The notes: generated from the sequence alone by a model not told the origin. A stretch of 64,000 nucleotides of DNA from Cladopsammia gracilis (GCA_022457155.1 JAJGOT010000274.1:497001-561000); one strand, 5' to 3'; numbered from the stretch's first letter, positions 22,384 through 35,390 are shown. Program-made: numbers and translations.

Positions 22384-23143
22384 CAATGGCGTGCTCACTC
22401 CGGCGAGTGAATATCAAGGAGACCTTTGTTTTGTGTTTTTAAAAAAGCAACCTTGAATTAGATGTATTCAGCACATTCGTAGAGGTCTTCTTAGACTCCT
22501 ACACATTCTCTGTTTTTATTCATAATCGAGCGGGATCAATGTCAATTTCAAAAGAACGTATCTCCTAATAGGTGTTAACTAACTTAAGAGTGCGGAAAAT
22601 TGGCCTCATTTTCCGCTAAATCGGAAAGCCCTAATATAAATATTACTTGGTTAAACTGTAACTTGCATGCAGTTCATGTTAGTAAATGTCGCTTTTCCAC
22701 ATAAGGAGGTTCGCGCACATTGCTACTGTGCATATTTTTCGCGCACGTCACGCAAACGTACCGTACAAACGCATACGTCATGCATCGTAGAGCACGGAGA
22801 TAAACAAGCATGTAATCGACCCATGCGCTTAAGCTAAGATCTTCTTAAAATATAAACGAAAGCTTCTAAAAACGCATGGTCTTCAATGCGCCTTATCTCG
22901 AAAACGAGCACGGTGACCCCCCACCACCATTTTTGTTTTTGTCTTTTTGGCAACAGTTGATCTTTACCTTACTGCATGGCAAGTCAGGTTCAAAAAAACA
23001 ATCTGTATGTGGGAATATTTTGGGCGCGAACGTCCTTAACAGCGGGTTTTCAGAGCCCCGCGCTTATCATTGTTTTACCGCTATTTAAGGTGGCTCCATA
23101 TAGTTATTGGCCAGTCTTCCAAATAAAATATACTCGATCTTAT

Positions 23144-23306
23144 CAGGGGCGGATCTAGGGGGAGGGTGCAGGGGGTGCGCACCCCCCCCCCCCCGAGATG
23201 ACCTAGTCTGTGTTGTTCGCTTTTAAAATTTGTTTACGTCACCCTTCAGTTACGTCATTCCTTAGAGGTGCACCCCCTCCTAAGAAAAATCCTTGATCCG
23301 CCCCTG
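23144..23306. mobile_element. MITE with caggggcggatc ends
   Basis: Left caggggcggatc and right gatccgcccctg are perfect inverse ends. The flanks cttat (23139-23143) and cttat (23307-23311) look like a 5-bp target duplication. The interior has ggtgcagggggtgcgcac and a C run that folds. The end sequence resembles widely seen hAT-type elements, but those make 8-bp duplications, so the superfamily is left open. A fragment with the same end is at 57066-57102. Confidence 0.65.
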
Positions 23307-24273
23307 CTTATTGCTGTCTTAAGGGAGTTTTGTTTCGCTATACTAGGCATAATATACACATGCAGGTAGCATAGGCTTTCTCGTTTACGGAGAAGTCTAA
23401 TTTGGCAGTCTGGTCTGGCAACCAATGATTGAGTTGTTGGGCTTGTTGTTCAAGGCTAGCAAACCTCTCAACGGATTTTCTCGGTTTTTACACGGTAAAT
23501 ATTCACGATTTTTGTTGAAACAAAAGAAACATTCAGTAAGTCTAATCTGACAAAGCCATAAAAAAATCGGTACATAATTTTCGGCAATTTACTTACTTTC
23601 CATTTTATTTATTGGGTTTATGTATGTACCAAAAATTTTTGTCATTTTCTTGTGCTCGCGAACCAAGAAAATCCTACCAAAAATTTGCCAGCTTTTATAA
23701 AAAAATTACCATGTAAAACGCACGCAATAAACGGTTTAGCTACCGTAAAAACCTCTTTATTTTCGTGACGTCATTAAAATAAACAAACGCACACTCGCTC
23801 CATTTTCGTGCTCATGCCTCGCGCGCCAAAAAAACTATATGGAGCCACCATAAGGTTGATCCCACCCCTTATGAGTTGTTGCAGCTCATAGTATCTGATA
23901 CATATATCTCATATCTGACGTGTTCACGTTACGTCTTGAACTTGTCTGTCTATGCAGGCAAACAGGATTTGGACTGGAGAAATATAAGGACTGAATAATA
24001 CAGAGTTGCGAATGCAACGAGGAATATTGAGGGAACGGCGTGGTATACTGTTTTTCTTGTATCATTTTAGTCTTTTAGTGAAAAGGTTTAAAAAGCTATA
24101 GACTAGTAAACAATTTCAAAAAGAGCACAACCATGTCATTGTCTGTTAGTCTCTGGGTAGCATTATTATATACCGCTCAAATTCAACGTTGCAACATTTA
24201 TTGTACAACTGATAATCAGGTAGAGCTCTACTGAAACATGTCTTTCAAACCGAAAAAAAGCGAAAAAATCTGA

Positions 24274-24346
24274 GTCCACGACAGGAACCGAACCTATGAG
24301 CCTTCGCACACCGGTCAGATGCTCTAACCACTGAGCTACGAGAGAC
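24274..24346 (-). repeat. Full-length tRNA-like sequence closing the left arm
   Basis: The mirror partner of 24976-25048, also 73 nt, with ggttcggttcc as B box and tagctcagtggttagagc as A box on the minus strand. The acceptor stem is likewise degenerate. Confidence 0.6.
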
Positions 24347-24975
24347 TCGTGGCGAACTAGACCATATACAAGGTTCACACACCAGTCAGATGCTCTAACC
24401 ACTGAGCTACGAGAGACTCGTGGCAAGCTAGGCCATATACTAGGTTCATGTGTGACATGCGTCCTGCGTACTGCTAGCCTGAGGATTAGTGTGGATCAAT
24501 GTCGAAAATGTCATCTTTCTCTATTTATGACCTCACATGACGCTTTCGACATTGCTGATCCTAGCAGTACGCAGGGCGCATGTCATACATGAACCTAGTA
24601 TGTGGCCTAGCTCGCCACGAGTCTCTCTTAGCTCAGTGGTTAGAGCATCTCACCGGTGTATGAACCCAGTATATGGCCTAGCTCGCCACGAGTCTCTCTT
24701 TACTCAGTGATTAGAGCATCCGACCGGTGTGTGAACCTAGTATATGGCCTAGCTCTCCACGAGTCTCTCGTAGCTCAGTGGTTAGAGCATCCGACCGGTG
24801 TGTGAACCTAGTCAATGGCCTAGCTCGCTACAAGTCTCTCGTAGCTCAGTGGTTAGAACATCCGACCGGTGTGTGAACCTTGTATATGGCCTAGCTCGCT
24901 ACAAGTCTCTCGTAGCTCAGTGGTTAGAGCATCCGACCGGTGTGTGAACCTAGTATATGGCCTAGCTCGCTACTA

Positions 24976-25048
24976 GTCTCTCGTAGCTCAGTGGTTAGAG
25001 CATCCGACCGGTGTGTGGAAGGTTATAGGTTCGATTCCTGTCGTGGAC
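24976..25048 (+). repeat. Full-length tRNA-like sequence closing the right arm
   Basis: 73 nt with D-arm gctc/gagc, A box, a Thr-like anticodon loop ccggtgt (ggt at the anticodon position, but C instead of U at position 33), T-arm atagg-ttcgatt-cctgt that pairs fully, and a poorly paired acceptor stem. Best read as a tRNA-derived pseudogene or SINE head, not a functional tRNA. Confidence 0.6.
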
Positions 25049-25120
25049 TTAGATTATTTTTCCTTTGTCCCACGCTCATGACATGATAAACATTATATCT
25101 TTATCATTTCATTACTGAGC

Positions 25121-25302
25121 TTAAAGGTCCACCCAAAAGACGTTGCTCCGTCGTTTGTTTCTGTTTTGAAATGCTCCACTGTTCATACGCGTGATCTGAT
25201 TGGTTGCACGCATGCATTCAAGCGTGAATTTCGTGTTAGACGAAATTCAGCACAGAAAGTATCACGGCGCGCTCAGCATTTCGGGTGAAGGTGGGCCTTT
25301 AA
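25121..25302. mobile_element. TTAA-flanked MITE (family M1)
   Basis: TTAA at both ends (25121-25124, 25299-25302) and inverted ends aaggtccacc / ggtgggcctt. It is the reverse-oriented relative of 22007-22383 and 51567-51753. 182 bp, non-coding. Placement in piggyBac/Kolobok rests on TTAA alone. Confidence 0.75.
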
Positions 25303-25332
25303 CATTTACCATAGTTCTTTATTTATCACCAA

Positions 25333-25695
25333 GGCCATCCCCAATAAAATGTTTCGTTTCCCATCGCCTTCCCTCTCGTGAAAGTGGGTCGGTCAGTCGG
25401 GCAAAAAAAAAAAAGAGAGAGAAAATTAACCGAGGGATCCTCAGTCCAGAAAAAGTCTGGATGCTAAGTAAGAAGACCTGGTTACACGTGTGCTTTCGAT
25501 TGCCAATGTTTTCCAAATCCAATTTTACTCCTTATCTACAACGGAGGCTAATAAATTAAATATGAACGCCTTGATCACATGTTTAAAAAGTAAAATTTTG
25601 CTTGTCAGACAGTGTATCTGAATTTTTTTTTTTTACTTTTCCAAAAAAATGGGTCGGTCGGGCGATGGGAAACGAAACATTTTATTGGGATGGCC
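25333..25695. mobile_element. Foldback element with 35-bp inverted ends
   Basis: ggccatccccaataaaatg (25333) pairs with cattttattgggatggcc (ending 25695). The pairing continues through tttcgtttcccatcgcc and a second block gggtcggtcgggc. It is 363 bp with A-rich and T-rich tracts inside. The ORF across it is a shadow. Confidence 0.75.
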
Positions 25696-26002
25696 CAAAC
25701 TAAAAAATGTTATACTCCGGCTTTTGGAAATCATTTAGTCCTTAAAGGAAAATATGCATGTGAACACTAATACACTTTGTGCTTTTCGGTTCGTTTAGCT
25801 AAACATAGTCAGCGTCAGAAATCTTTTTGGAGAGGAGTCTAATCCCCAGAATTAATTTACCAGCTGCTTTCTCCTCTCTCAAAATCTCTTCGAACAGGAA
25901 GAACGAAACGATTATTTGGGTGCTCCTTTCTTAAGACATACCACATCGTAATTGAAAATACCTGCACTGATCATCGTAAAAAAAAAAAAAAGATTTGGCG
26001 AC

Positions 26003-26191
26003 AGTGAAGAATGAATCAAAGTGGATTGTCCTCAGGCTTGAAAATCAGCCCGTTTTACGCACTTTTGGAGTGGAGTTTCACTCCGCGGTTTGAGAAAAGT
26101 TCTTCACGTTATGAAACTTTTCGTTGACCACAAATCGACCACATTATTGGTTTCCGTTTTCATAGGGAGCGTTTTAAGATTTCATCTCTCT
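26003..26191 (+). repeat. Direct repeat A, copy 2 left member
   Basis: Second-copy counterpart of 35-223; pairs with 29637-29824. Confidence 0.8.
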
Positions 26192-26679
26192 CATCTTGTC
26201 TGAAACGGCCTAAATCGTAACCCCTGAAAGTGTCCACGGCCGCTTACGGGAATGTCCGCTAATGGGAATCACGATCTCATCTTGGAATATGTTAGAAAAG
26301 CTATAAATAAATATAGAACAAAGTCTATTCTACACAACTACCCATATGCCGAAAGATAATTACATATTAACGTTGGTGCCCCGTTGTCTGTAAGCATACA
26401 AGACTTTCTTTTATACTGTTCTTTTTATTTTCCCGAACACTATGACCCGCAACGGAGATTTCTTAGAAAATCAATGATCCCGAGAAACCCCACCGATATT
26501 GACTACAGTTTAATTGTATACTGACGGCGGTTCAAGGGTATCCAATTTATTTTTGGCACGAGTAAAACTTACCGGATAAATAACAAAAGAGGTAATCAAT
26601 ATGATGGACCAATAAAAACAGAGGTTCAGAAAAGGGTAGTGACATCCCTGAATCGATTACGACGTTCGTGTTCGAGTGG

Positions 26680-26754
26680 TATATAGTTTGGGTGCGGTTT
26701 ACTAACAGCTCAGACTGAAGTCGTAAAGACAGCTACAACACCAGTTATTCAAAG
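26680..26754 (+). promoter_or_regulatory. Candidate promoter and non-coding first exon, copy 2
   Basis: Same motifs as at 712-786: a tatata box at 26680-26685 and an exon-like stretch ending at 26754 before a gtaagt donor. It would serve the second ABCC4-like gene, whose coding part starts at 36284. The support is equally weak. Confidence 0.25.
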
Positions 26755-27069
26755 GTAAGTTGTGCTACTCGAAAGGTATGCGAAATTGAGGAGCTACAGT
26801 GAAGAGTATTTAGATATTACCCGAAGGGGATCAATAGAACCTGCTAATCGATTCTAGCATGATTGCGCTATGCCGTCTACCCGTGATCGACGTGCCTGTA
26901 GCAGCATTAAAAGTTTTAGGTACAGTTTAACAACATTCAGCTTTATTTGCACGACTGTAGATTTTACAATATTGCAAAAGCTTACAACTAACTAACAAAA
27001 GGAAAGAAAACAAAAATGAATAATTAAATTACATTGGTGACAATTTTATCTCGAGAATCAAAACAAGAT

Positions 27070-29063
27070 GACTGAAATAAATTTAATTAATTGTATGTTT
27101 AAAAAGTAAATGGAAGAATTCATTAATTCTATGATCAATTCAGTTACAGGTAAATGGCTAATATTTGGTATATAAAAGTCTGTATTTTATTGTAAAAATT
27201 ATCTCTTATTGTTGCGTATTTTGAGCAATAGAAAAGAAAATGGATTTCGATTCGTCTTCGATTTCATTTGAACCACAACCTGGGCAAAGCCTTTTGTCTC
27301 TTGGAATTTTGTTGTATCTGCCCAGTTCGATCATAAGTTTATGATTACTTATACGTAATTTAGTTAAAAATGTCCTCCTATCAGATGCTCGTCTAGTCAG
27401 ACCTAGATTATTTGAGGGGGTGTATTCGTTCTTGAAAGTCTTATAAAATTTTAGTTTTGAGAATGCTGAAGTATATGTTGCCAATAAGAAATATATTTCT
27501 GTTTCATTAAATTTCTACAGTGTTTGACTTCAGCGGTGTTTAATAAATCGAGGTTAAAATTTCTGAAATTAAAGTATTCGGATATCTCGAGAGAAGATCT
27601 AATGATATTAAGAAAGATTGTTTAACAAAAGAGTCTTGGGATTTATTTTGAAGGTATAACAAGTAGTTGAGGATTCTTAGATTAATGGCAATATTTAGAG
27701 GAAATCGACCAAGTTCAGCTCTACACGCAATATTAGAAGCCTTATTACTCACTTGAAGGTAGCGTTTACAAAACTGAAGATGCGTTCTTTCAATTTGTGA
27801 GCTATCCCAAGCTTTAAAATCAGATTTGGTATATCCACACCAAATTTCACTATTATAGAGCAAAATTGGGGATATCATTGTATCAAAAATTTTACAGGCA
27901 AGGGACGGATTTAGCTTACTAAAATCTGTGTGTCGCCTCAGACTGAAAAGAGCGTGAAGTGCTTTCTCTTTTAGATGATCAAGTGAGACTTGAAATTTCC
28001 TGAAGAGGAAATTTTAGTTCCTATATAAGCATAATCTTGTACAACATCAATAATTTGATTATTCATATAAAATCTATATTCAGAGCATTTTCTTGGGCGT
28101 TTTTGGAAAACCATAATCTTGGTTTTTTTTGGGATTTATGCTTAACATCCACGTGTTGCAGTATGATGATAATGCATTAAGACAATTTTGTAGACCTGTT
28201 TTAGAACGTGATAAAATGATTAAATCGTCCGCATATAAAAGAGAGTTTAATTTATGCCGTTTGGTAGAACAAAAGGATCAGACAGGATGTTTTCAAATGA
28301 AAAAGGTAAATCGTTAATGTAAAGGTTGAAAAGTAGTGGACTTAAAATACAACCTTGTCGTACACCCCTCGCGTATTGAAAGGGTCGTGTTTGGCTTTGG
28401 CCAATTTTTATTGAACAAGAAGACTTGGAATAAAGGCTTTTAATTAAATTGTAAAAGCAGCCTCCTACATTAATTTGCAATAACTTATTCAAGAGCCCAT
28501 TGTGCCAAAATGAGTCAAAAGCTTTTCTAAAATCTACAAAACAAGCATAAATTCTTTCATTGTGATTATGAACGTATTTGTCTATCAAGGTTTGAAGTGT
28601 AAAAGACATGGTCTGCTGTACGATTATTTGGCAAGAAGCCAATCTGTGATTTGTGAAGTATATTATTTGAGGCAACATATTCGAGAAGCCTTTGGTTTAA
28701 AATGGAACAAAATAGTTTTCCCAGACAGCTTGAAACACAGATACCACGGTAGTTTGACGGATCGCTTCTTCCGCCTGATTTATAAATTGGTGTAATGAGA
28801 CCACCACACCATGTCTGGGGCATGGTACCTGAACTTAGAACTGCATTAAACAGTTTGTAGTAAACAGGCATTAGGTCATTAAGACTAGCTTTGATCATTT
28901 CATTTCTAATTTTATCTGAATAAGAAGATTTGTTGTTCTTTAACTTTTTGGCAGCTTTTCGTATTTCATTTTCGGTAATCAAGTAATCTAACGGACAAAA
29001 TTGTTGTTTACGATCTTCTTCTACTTTCAGTTCATCATGGATTATCTGCTGGGTGGGATTAAG
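27070..29063 (-). mobile_element. 5'-truncated non-LTR retrotransposon (LINE), copy 2
   Basis: Duplicate of the LINE at 1100-3095. Here 28982-28566 reads through the join that is broken in copy 1 (around 2694-2710). Conversely one additional base near 28602 breaks the frame that is open in copy 1 at about 2635. Each copy therefore repairs a frameshift of the other, which points to sequencing or assembly indels. The frame break just before the YADD motif (near 28247) is shared, so the element is still defective. Confidence 0.85.
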
Positions 29064-29636
29064 GTGGTTCGGTACAGTTTTCTGGAGACCATACCAACAT
29101 TTTTCAATCGGCTTTTACGCGGTCTTCTCCAAGTCAAATCAACGTGAAATTTTCACCACTAACTGGTTTTGAATTGACGTTTGGCAAGATATATTTTCTG
29201 GTAGAATCGATATTACCATAACGACGATAAACAAGAAACTTAGAAATCAGTAAAAGTGAAATTCAACGCGTTTAAGATTTCGCATATATTGAAAATCCCA
29301 CATAAGCATCTTAAAATATGGTATATGGCATATATATTTTGCAAGAATAAAAAAAATCTGTATGTTTGAATTAAAATAAATCGCAATAACATTTCAAACC
29401 TTACTATTTGTGTTATGGTATTAAATTGATCGAGAGATTAACACTGGTTTTGTGAAATTGCTTAATGATAATGTCAAAAAGTAGCTTGATGTTATGTTTG
29501 TAAACCTTGAAAGTTTTGTTTAATTTGTCTTTTGCGATCTTGAGAACTACCTTTTTTCCTAACATCACATCATGTGCAATTTTTGTGTAATTTTCGATTT
29601 TAATGGCTTTTGCAAAAATCTGAGAAACGGCTCGAT

Positions 29637-29824
29637 AGTGAAGAATGAATCAAAGTGGATTGTCCTCAGGCTTGAAAATCAGCCCGTTTCACGCACTGTT
29701 GTAGTGGAGTTTCACTCCGCGGTTTGAGAAAAGTTCTTCACGTAATGAAACTTTTCGTTGACCGCAAATCGACCGCAGATTGGTTTCCGTTTTCATAGGG
29801 AGCGTTTTAAGATTTCATCTCTCT
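29637..29824 (+). repeat. Direct repeat A, copy 2 right member
   Basis: Second-copy counterpart of 3669-3857, with a short deletion relative to it (ccgcagattgg against ccgcagtattgg). Confidence 0.8.
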
Positions 29825-30301
29825 GCAAAGTCTTCTTGTTGGAACACAACTTTCAGTACTGCATATAAAACGTAAAACTGGATCGACTAAATGAAGCGAT
29901 TGTGGCAGGTAAGATGTCTTTTCTCTTTCACTCTTAGCCTGTCAGTTGTGATCGCTAAAACCATTTACTTTATTTGAAAATGAACTTATTGTATGCGTTT
30001 GCTTCGGTTTTACGCTTCAGTAAGAAAACCAGTGAGAGCTGAGTGAAAAGCTGCAGAACCTGTAAGTCCGCATTTGTGACTCCAACTTCAGGGAAAACTC
30101 GAATTAAGTCAAGATAGACAAAGTGAAGCACTCAGACGTAGCTATCGTTACCAGGTAAGAACTGTTAACTCTTTGACTCGAACCTGCAGTCCCTAGTGCG
30201 CATGCTTGGACTTTGTTTATACTTTTTGTTGTGATTTTGATGATACGTTACATTCTGTGACTACTCACATGACGCAAATTTCAAGTTTTATCAGAAACTG
30301 A

Positions 30302-30457
30302 ATGTCCGCCATTATGGATAAGAAAGCTTGCGATAGTAAGCTTTTATTCAGTTCTACGGTCGATGAGTTCAAAAGAAGCGGTGCTGAAGCAATTAAAGAT
30401 CGGGCAGTTAAAAATAATATAACCAGCAGCACATTCAAAGGATGTTTTCTGCAGTAA
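30302..30457 (+). CDS. Small ORF of 51 residues, unknown, copy 2
   Basis: Duplicate of 4335-4490 with the same reading frame intact. Function unknown; possibly not a gene. Confidence 0.25.
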   Translation: MSAIMDKKACDSKLLFSSTVDEFKRSGAEAIKDRAVKNNITSSTFKGCFLQ

Positions 30458-30546
30458 AGTAGTAAAAATGTAAAAAACATGTAAATGTTGTTCCATCGTG
30501 CGAGTCTTTCAAAACATCGCATGCGCAGAAGGGACTGTAATACTCC

Positions 30547-33500
30547 TTAAGGACGGCGCCTCCTAATACAAAGGTATTTTCCCCGGTTTTTGACTATGCG
30601 GGAAAAGTAGATCTTACCAGGGAATATTGGAATCCAAAGAGAAAATTGGGGGGACCGTGCATTTTTCAGAGATAATTGAGCTTCAATGTGGAAAAAATAC
30701 TGACATCAGCATTTTTCGAAAAAAGGAAAAGTAGATCTTTCTTTGCGGATTTCCTTAGAATTCACCTTTATTTAAACAAAAGCAACACTAATTCTAAAAA
30801 TATTTAAAACACATAACGAATGGTACTAACAACTACTGTTTATGTATTTTTTATTGCAAAATCATCGCAATGGGAGCCATCATCAGCCCTGACAGGTTTC
30901 TCACGTTCGCCAAAAATACGGTCTTAATAACGTTTGCCCACAACCAAAAATTAATTGTGTGCTTAAAAGACTTAAAACTTCCATTTCGGATAAAAAGTAG
31001 GGGTCACCGCGCGTTTTTACAAGTTATATAAGTTGTTTTCAACTTTCAGTACGGAATGATTTTCGGGTTCCGCGACATTTTTTTCTATCCCCTCCCTAGT
31101 AAGTTAAATATTGTGCATGTAATAATTCTATTTGTAGCTGTAAGCTGCTCTTTTGAGAAACGTTTTTCGGGGATTTCAAGGTCCGAGCAGCACAATAAAG
31201 GAGTAAAAATGCAAAAATCGGTACACTTCCATTGATCTACAGTGGATCTACGAATTTTAATATGTTCCTTCGGGCACAAGAACTTTACATTGTGTGCATC
31301 TTCTTCCGATCCATTACCAACTTGAAAACATCAGTGCTATATCGAGGTGACTGGTCGGCTGCCGAAAATCTCTAGATTGGCAGGTTAGTCTTTTAGAGGT
31401 TGTCTTGCGTTTTGTAATTTCATGGCGCCGCGCGTTTATTTTCTTGTGAAGCTACTGTAGTTTTCATGGATTCTCTGATAACTTTGGAAAAAATTAGTCG
31501 GTACACTTTAATTTCAAAAGAATCGTGAAATAATAAAACACTCTTTTCGCCAAGTCTCGGCTTTATTTGATCTAAAAAGATAAGAGTTCTTTTCAGTTTA
31601 TCATGGCACGTTTTTCGCCTATCAAAATTTGTTCTAATGCAAAGAAGTTGAGAACTAACACGATGCGACTTCGAAAAACATCACTTGCCTACAATAGAGA
31701 ATAAAGGAAATCAATTGTACCTAAATGCACGAATGTGTTTACGAAAGATTACACTAAAAACCATGCTTGGTAATCGAGGGAGGGAAGACTTTAGTCGGAT
31801 GCTTCCCGGCTTTGGAGCAGTCGGCAGTTTTCTTTAGTTGCTGGCTTCAGCCTTGTTACTCATGCGCATAGCGCGCATGAGTTATAAAACGGGCTTCGTT
31901 TTTCTCCTTTTTTATTATTTTTTTTGTGTGTCACGATTTTGCATGCAAATTTATGCACGCATATTTTAGTGACCGGGTCGTCGGGTCACCAACAAATTCT
32001 ACAAAATATGGCTGCCGCGCTCGGCATGTGCTTGGTTTTTAAAACTGTAGTTTCGTGTCATTGGATTAATAACTCACATTTAAAATATTCAAAATGGAAA
32101 GAGAAAGCTTCAAAGAATGCCCAGAAGCCGCTATAGTGGAGAAAAAGGAGATCGAGCTTTAAACAACTAAATCTTGCTTCGAGGAACTTCAAACGCTTTT
32201 ATCAGTGCGGGCCCGGGGCGATCAAAACCGAAGAGGCGGAGCTTTAGAGAATTTTCAAACAGACGAGGGACTTTACTGTAAAAGAAATTACAATTTTCGG
32301 TGAGAATTTATGTTGATATCAATTTGTGATCCACTTTTTCTTTGTCTTCTGGTTAGTTTTGGAGAAATGTTTGGAAAACATTCTCAAATTCAATCGTAAT
32401 GACATCTGATATTATGTAAACAAAACAAGACTTGAATTTTATAGTTCTACTATTATAAACTTCACATGCGTCGCCTTACGCAAAGATGTCTGTGTATTTT
32501 TTGAAATTTTGATTTCCAAATCAGTTTCTCGGCCAATTTTCAATACACAACAGGTGTATTTTATTCGAAGTAGTCATACTTGTTATACTAGACCGAGGAA
32601 AGGTTGCTTTTGTGAGCTTTTGTGCACTCTAAACACAACTAATACATGGCAAAATCAAAGCAGTTATTTAAGGAACTAGTTTTATGGAAAAATTTCATTT
32701 CGATTTGGTCTTGAAATCACGGAGGGGTTTTTTTATGATGCGTCACGCAACATTTATTTTTAAAATGTTTCACCAATTTATAGCACTTATCACCACAGTT
32801 TTGAAAATTAAAAGCAGAATCTCCACAATGCGATTACATGTTTTTTTTTTCATTAACAATAAATTTAGGGCTTCCAAAAATTTATTGGAAAACCGGGCAG
32901 GAGGAGGGGTCTCTGGGCTTGCAAATCCAGGCGGGAGGAGGGGTCTTGCGGGCCAGAAAATCCGGGCGGAAGGGGAGGGGTAAAAAAATCTTGCCATCCA
33001 TCAGGGGGATAACCCAATGTAATCACGGTTTAGGAAGTATTAGACTAGTGTGGGTTTGATCGGGAATCAATAAATTAAATATTTAAAGCGAGTACATAAA
33101 ACTGGTAGCTTCAATCAATGCGTCTTAGAGTTTCATGCGCATGAGTATAGGCTACGTGAAGCCTCTTGTTTTTATATCTTCATCAATTGTCAAAAACGGT
33201 CTTTTTGGAAACGCATTGCTCATCTCTATTCTCCTTTTCGACGTTTGTTTGATTCAACTGGAACAGTTGTTTTTCTGCTTTTGTTATAGACTTTTTTTAT
33301 TCGCAAAAATGGCCACTGGCAAAACATTTTAGCAGGTAAACAAAAAAATTCAAACAAGGCGAGTTTGGCAGCCAAAACAAAACTTGTACTGATGATTGGA
33401 AATAACAACATGCCGGCCTTTCCTTGGATTCTATACCTAGATAATGCTTGTTTTTTATGTAAAAAAAAACTCTAGTCTAGTTTGACTTGGAGTTTTCAGT

Positions 33501-33904
33501 GTTGAAATTTTGAAAGGAGAAAAGGAGCTAATGTAAACAGTCTTCGTAAAGAAAGGCAAAAGAGTTCTGCTGATCGAGGCGGCATCGCGTAATATTAATA
33601 GCTCAAAATAGTTTCATAACCAAGGCTATGCCGTTTGCAAAAAGAGAAAGAATTTATCACTTTTAGGCTGCAGAAGGTCTATAAATACATTTTCATAGAT
33701 TTTAGAGAACTTAATTTATCTCGTAAGTTTAGAAACCGAGCCAGGGAGTTGATAGTTTGACATGAAAAATGGGCGGAACTTTATTAGCATTTATACATAT
33801 GCCTCGCGCGTTCACGTTTAAAAAATAACCAGTGTCTCGCGCGACTATCGCGCAATGTGTGCGCAGAACGTATGCGCAATAACAATAGGAGGCGCCGTCC
33901 TTAA
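30547..33904. mobile_element. 3.36-kb TTAA-flanked DNA transposon, copy 2
   Basis: Duplicate of 4580-7936 with the same 15-bp inverted ends and TTAA at 30547-30550 and 33901-33904. It differs by small indels, for example near 31550 and 33348. Confidence 0.75.
32094..32299 (+). pseudogene. Interrupted exon-like ORF, copy 2
   Basis: Same frame and same in-frame TAA as at 6128-6333. Unknown function. Confidence 0.25.
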
Positions 33905-35060
33905 TATAGACCTAGTTCGAAAATGAACTTGCGCTGTCATAGCCTGTTTCGGACTTTCACATAGTGGTGAGCGAAGGAAAAAGATTAAGAGTACAAGGAG
34001 TCAATAAATAAAATAAAAATGAATCGTTGTCTCAATCGTTTTCTGTACTAACCGTCAATTATTTTAAAACATTTTTCTTCTTATTCCGCTCGCTGATATC
34101 CAAATTTAATGTGTCGTTTTGTAGCTAAAAGACCATAGATTTCTTGAAGCGAAATGATTTTAAGCTTAAGAATATCGCACAAAAATAATGCCGCTTTTCC
34201 TGAGTTATTCGTGTCTGGTTGCAAGCAGTAAATTCACTGAACCTCTGATGAAAATATTTGTTTCTCCTCATTCTGGCAACAGATCTCTAAGTTTAATGTG
34301 TACTTAAAAAGCTAAGAGGACAGTACCCTCCGATACATCTCAATAAAAACTCATGTCGTGCCGTTTCAGTGATGCCAACACCAGCCGACATTTTTTTCTC
34401 TCTTCGGTGACCCGCAGAACACCCAGTGAACGCTACGCGCGAAGTCGTACTGTCCGAATATTGTTAGCACGTTCTGAAAATAACTTCAGATAAATTTTCA
34501 TTGGAATAGGGTAATGTAACGGGAATATACTATATATATCAGTCATTTGAATGGTCACATCATGGGGTTTTATGCCGGTGTGTATCAAACATTATCAAGA
34601 GCTTTTCATCAGGAGATCAATAACACCTAGAACTTCCACCGCGGTCAAACGTCCGAGGCGTTTTTCGTTTTATTTAGTGGGATTTTATTTAATATTAAAT
34701 CGAAATATGGGCAAGGATGAATAAAAAAAATAGTTGACGTTACTATCTTTTCATTTTTCTCAAAATGATGAGCTTTTCTCCGTCAGAAAACTGACCAAAA
34801 CTCTTTCCGCCTGATCAAAATTATGTTGGCAAATGGCGCCGACAATTCTGCAGTTCACAGTTTTTAAACGCTTAGGACTTTTTTAGTAAACATTCAAAAC
34901 GTTTGGTAAATTGGCAGTGTATTGGCAATATATTAAAATTTAAACAGTGAAAATGACAACCTTAACTTTTAAGTACTTTGCTTATTAACTTTTGCAAATT
35001 TCTCTCGTTTGACCGCGGTTAACCTAGAACTGCACCTAGTAGAAGTGGGTTGAAAAATAG

Positions 35061-35390
35061 AGGTTGTTTACCATTTACAAGGAAAACCGATTGGTCCACG
35101 GTTTGTGTAAATGGTAAGCAAAAGTCCAGAAAAGGAAATTCCGTTTGAGATTGGCGTGTACCATTTACCATTGACACCAGAAACGAGCTGAGTAACCACG
35201 CTTATGCATCAAAACTGGCGCAGGGTCTGGAACTGATCGATAAAAGCAAATGGTACACACATTTCCATTCGGAAATTTCGGTTGGAAATTTTGGACTACC
35301 TTTCAAGACGTTCCGTTCGGTCGAGCCAAAATTGTCTTACCATTTACATGACCGAAATTTCCGGAATTTTTGGGTAAGTGGTAAACAACC
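35061..35390. mobile_element. Foldback/MITE with ccatttac motifs, copy 2
   Basis: Duplicate of 9091-9420 with single-base indels in aagg and ttggg runs. Confidence 0.6.

Larger units (their letters stand above)
24274..25048. repeat. Palindromic array of tRNA-half repeats (71-bp unit)
   Basis: On the plus strand six units with an exact 71-bp period start at 24591, 24662, 24733, 24804, 24875 and 24946. Each carries the A-box tRNA half (tagctcagtggttagagc) plus a spacer (gaacctagtatatggcctag) but no B box. Only the last unit runs into a full tRNA-like end (ggttcgattcctgtcgtgg). On the minus strand the left arm (24274-24450) has two units of the same 71-bp period and the same full end (24274-24346). 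The arms meet in an imperfect hairpin: 24442-24477 pairs with about 24562-24597. The whole is an asymmetric inverted repeat. Confidence 0.85.
19910..25968. other. Gene-free block between the duplication copies
   Basis: No protein gene recognised. The listed ORFs are short and lie across repeats. The block consists of inverted-repeat elements (19931-20552, 22007-22383, 23144-23306, 24274-25048, 25121-25302, 25333-25695) separated by stretches without recognisable content (20553-22006, 22384-23143, 23307-24273, 25696-25968). In the tandem model it belongs to the repeated unit, and its other copy lies left of the window. Confidence 0.7.

Noticed and set aside
24166..24426. Minus-strand ORF of 86 codons containing SLVAQWLEHLTGVRRL
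   Set aside because: This is the translation of the tRNA-like A-box repeats and not a protein gene; the sequence is explained by the 71-bp array.
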